From positions 461 to 64,460 of the forward strand of contig JAPPGF010000012.1 of NCBI GenBank assembly GCA_028875075.1: DNA of 64,000 nt, written 5' to 3'. The stretch is from Gemmatimonadota bacterium. Its GTDB lineage: Bacteria; Gemmatimonadota; Gemmatimonadetes; Longimicrobiales; Gaopeijiaceae. This document shows, one piece after another, positions 62,311 to 64,000 of the stretch (position 1 is the stretch's first letter; each line of letters starts with the position of its first letter). The notes under the pieces were generated by a model. That model was not told the DNA's origin. It made no database searches and saw only the letters and a list, made by a program, of their open reading frames with translations. A program made the position numbers and the translations under genes.

Positions 62311-64000
62311 TCAACGCCCCAGATAGGTGAGGATGCGGCGCGCGAGCACGTGTGACAAGCCGGGCACGCGTGCGATTTCGTCTTCACTCGCCTCGCGGAT
62401 TCCTTTCAGTGAACCGAAGCGCGCGAGAAGCGCCTGTTGGCGGTTCGGCCCGATCCCCGGTACGTCGCCGATAGCGCTTCTGATCGTGCGTCGGCCCCGC
62501 AGCTTCCGGTTGTAACGGATGGCGAAGCGGTGCGCCTCGTTCCGCACGCGCTGCAACAGCTGCAGGGCTCGGTCACGGCGGTCGAGCAGAACCGGCTCCA
62601 CCACACCCGGCACGAACACCTCCTCCTCTCGCTTGGCGAGCGCAGCGATGGCCACGTCTTCGACGCCGAGATCGGCCAATGCCTTCCGTGCGGCCGACAG
62701 CTGGCCCTTGCCCCCGTCGACTAACGCGAGATCGGGAAGCGGCCCGCCCTTCTCCAGGCGGCGCCCGAACCAACGCCCGATGGCTTCGCTCATGCTGCGG
62801 AAGTCGTCGTTTCCCCATTCGCCGCGGATCCGCATGTGCCTGTACTGTGCCCGACGCGGTTCGGCGTTCTCGAACACGACGGCGCTAGCGACCGTCGCGG
62901 CGCCTTGGAAGTGCGATACGTCGAAGCAGACGATCAAGCGCGGCACGACCTTGAGGTCCAGCCGGTCCCGCAGCTCGTAGAGTGCCTCGTCCGCGCGTTC
63001 GGCGTCGGAAAGCGCGGCGACCCGGTCTTCCAGCGCGTGCCGGGCATTCTGGTTCGCGAGCTCGACCAGACGACGTTTCTCCCCGCGCAACGGTACGTGC
63101 GTGCGTACGCGGCGGCCCGCCTTGCCGGACAGCACATTGCCCAACAGGGCGCGGTCTTCGAAGTCGGACGGCAGCAGGATCTCGTGCGCCAGCTCCTGCA
63201 CGGCCTGCTCCCCACGGCCGAGATAGTAGCGCGCGGCGAAGCTGGCGAGGAGCGTCGCGTCCGACTCGCCCCCGAGGTCATGGAAGCGCATGGTGTCGCG
63301 ACCGAGGAGGCGGCCCCTGCGGACCTTCAGTGCCACCGCAGCCGCGGTCGCGCCGTCGCGTGCGAGGCCGATCACGTCGTGATCTCCGCCCCCCACGCGC
63401 TGGACGCGCTGCTCGTAGGCGAGTCCTTCCAGCCCGGCGATCACGTCGCGGAGGCGGGCGGCGCGCTCGAAGTCGAGCTGCGCGGAGGCCTCCCGCATGC
63501 GCCCCTCGACCTCTCGGCGTACGTCCTCCACGTTTCCCTCAAGGACGCGCAGGATCTCATCGATCATGCCTCGGTAGGCGTCCTGCGTTTGCAGCCCCAC
63601 GCACGGCGCCTGGCAACAGCCGATGTGGTGGTCGAGGCACGGCCGGCTGGGGGCCTCGTCCGGCAGGTCGTAGCGACAGGAGCGCACGCTATAGAGCCGT
63701 TTCACGACGTCCAGCGCCCGCCGCATGTTGCTGACCGAAGGATACGGCCCGAAATAGCGGGCACCGTCGTTCACCACCCGGCGGGTCACCCACGCGCGCG
63801 GGAAACATTCTTGCACCGTGACCTTGATGTACGGATATCGCTTGTCGTCCCTCAACTGGACGTTGAAGCGCGGACGGTACTCCTTGATCAGGTTGGCCTC
63901 GAGGATCAGCGCCTCGGCCTCGGTACCGACCACTATCGTCTCGATCGACCCCACCCGACGCACCAGCTCCTCGGTCTTCACGCCGCCCACTTCACGGCGG
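62311..64000 (-). CDS. uvrC: excinuclease ABC subunit C (5' end outside the window)
   Basis: The frame is open to the right edge, and the missing N-terminus (about 30-50 residues of the GIY-YIG domain) lies beyond 64000. Visible parts are EALILEANLIKEYRPRFNVQLRDDKRYPYIK, the Cys-rich stretch GCCQAPC, the UvrB-binding (UVR) motif AQLDFERAARLRD, the endonuclease region with CFDVSHFQGAATVASAVVF and DLALVDGGKGQLSAA, and the C-terminal helix-hairpin-helix pair (IGDVPGIGPNRQQALLARFG). It makes both cuts in nucleotide excision repair. Confidence 0.95.
   Translation of the reverse strand, partial: RREVGGVKTEELVRRVGSIETIVVGTEAEALILEANLIKEYRPRFNVQLRDDKRYPYIKVTVQECFPRAWVTRRVVNDGARYFGPYPSVSNMRRALDVVKRLYSVRSCRYDLPDEAPSRPCLDHHIGCCQAPCVGLQTQDAYRGMIDEILRVLEGNVEDVRREVEGRMREASAQLDFERAARLRDVIAGLEGLAYEQRVQRVGGGDHDVIGLARDGATAAAVALKVRRGRLLGRDTMRFHDLGGESDATLLASFAARYYLGRGEQAVQELAHEILLPSDFEDRALLGNVLSGKAGRRVRTHVPLRGEKRRLVELANQNARHALEDRVAALSDAERADEALYELRDRLDLKVVPRLIVCFDVSHFQGAATVASAVVFENAEPRRAQYRHMRIRGEWGNDDFRSMSEAIGRWFGRRLEKGGPLPDLALVDGGKGQLSAARKALADLGVEDVAIAALAKREEEVFVPGVVEPVLLDRRDRALQLLQRVRNEAHRFAIRYNRKLRGRRTIRSAIGDVPGIGPNRQQALLARFGSLKGIREASEDEIARVPGLSHVLARRILTYLGR

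Overview
The window is GC-rich bacterial chromosome from an aerobic, diderm bacterium. The mix suggests Gemmatimonadota or a close relative: many secreted beta-propeller lipoproteins, a choice-of-anchor-B protein, a Bacteroidetes/Gemmatimonadota-style type IX sorting tail, TonB, RlpA, a divergent membrane pyrophosphatase and small c-type cytochromes. This is an inference from gene content, because only about 59 nt of 16S rRNA are present. No CRISPR array, intact insertion sequence or prophage was seen.

Layout. 1-770: the 5' end of a 16S rRNA gene (minus strand, cut by the window edge), its probable promoter, tRNA-His(GTG) and tRNA-Arg(TCT). 985-7477: a PQQ sugar dehydrogenase, two cell-wall lipoproteins (M23 peptidase, RlpA), a DsbB/BdbC oxidoreductase and a citramalate/isopropylmalate synthase. 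7588-13962: a plus-strand cassette of three exported beta-propeller proteins with overlapping or close ends, followed by an SPFH/prohibitin lipoprotein. 14051-16449: a small membrane protein, DusB, an EIIA-Ntr-like protein and a tiny secreted protein that is almost only a type IX sorting tail. 16700-36349: about 20 kb of co-oriented minus-strand genes. Read in transcription order these are fmdB, argS, pfkB-type kinase, purM, an outer-membrane-like protein, ribD-ribE-ribBA-ribH-nusB, a glycosyltransferase, hprK, a mannose-family PTS (EIIA, B, C, D), HPr, EI, metK, a bifunctional nuclease, an unknown membrane protein and recO. 36460-37315: a wrecked acyl-CoA carboxylase locus. 37312-45422: a TPR/periplasmic-binding lipoprotein, rpsA, cmk, aroA, tyrA and rnz. 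45905-55343: a sulfite-dehydrogenase-like pair, a broken VOC gene, hppA, a TonB-like protein, uppP, a frameshifted unknown gene, DedA and a small cytochrome. 55665-64000: a methyltransferase, a broken substrate-binding protein, an NCS2 permease with a fused HATPase-like tail, a STAS protein, gltX and uvrC (cut by the right edge).

How the genes fit together. EI, HPr, HprK and all four mannose-family EII proteins lie together and keep their phosphorylation residues, so a complete PTS phosphorelay with HPr(Ser) control can be written for this locus. The rib genes form a full lumazine/riboflavin set. Several genes encode the exported oxidative and envelope machinery.

The most unusual items are these: (i) a biotin carrier gene with two in-frame amber codons, each where Gln would be expected, behind a deletion-fused carboxyltransferase/biotin carboxylase remnant; (ii) an NCS2 permease carrying an anti-sigma-like HATPase tail, with a STAS gene nearby; (iii) the secreted propeller plus SPFH cassette; (iv) the stand-alone type IX tail protein. 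At least four broken genes point to active gene decay between about 36 kb and 58 kb. Short reads or assembly errors could mimic some of these lesions.
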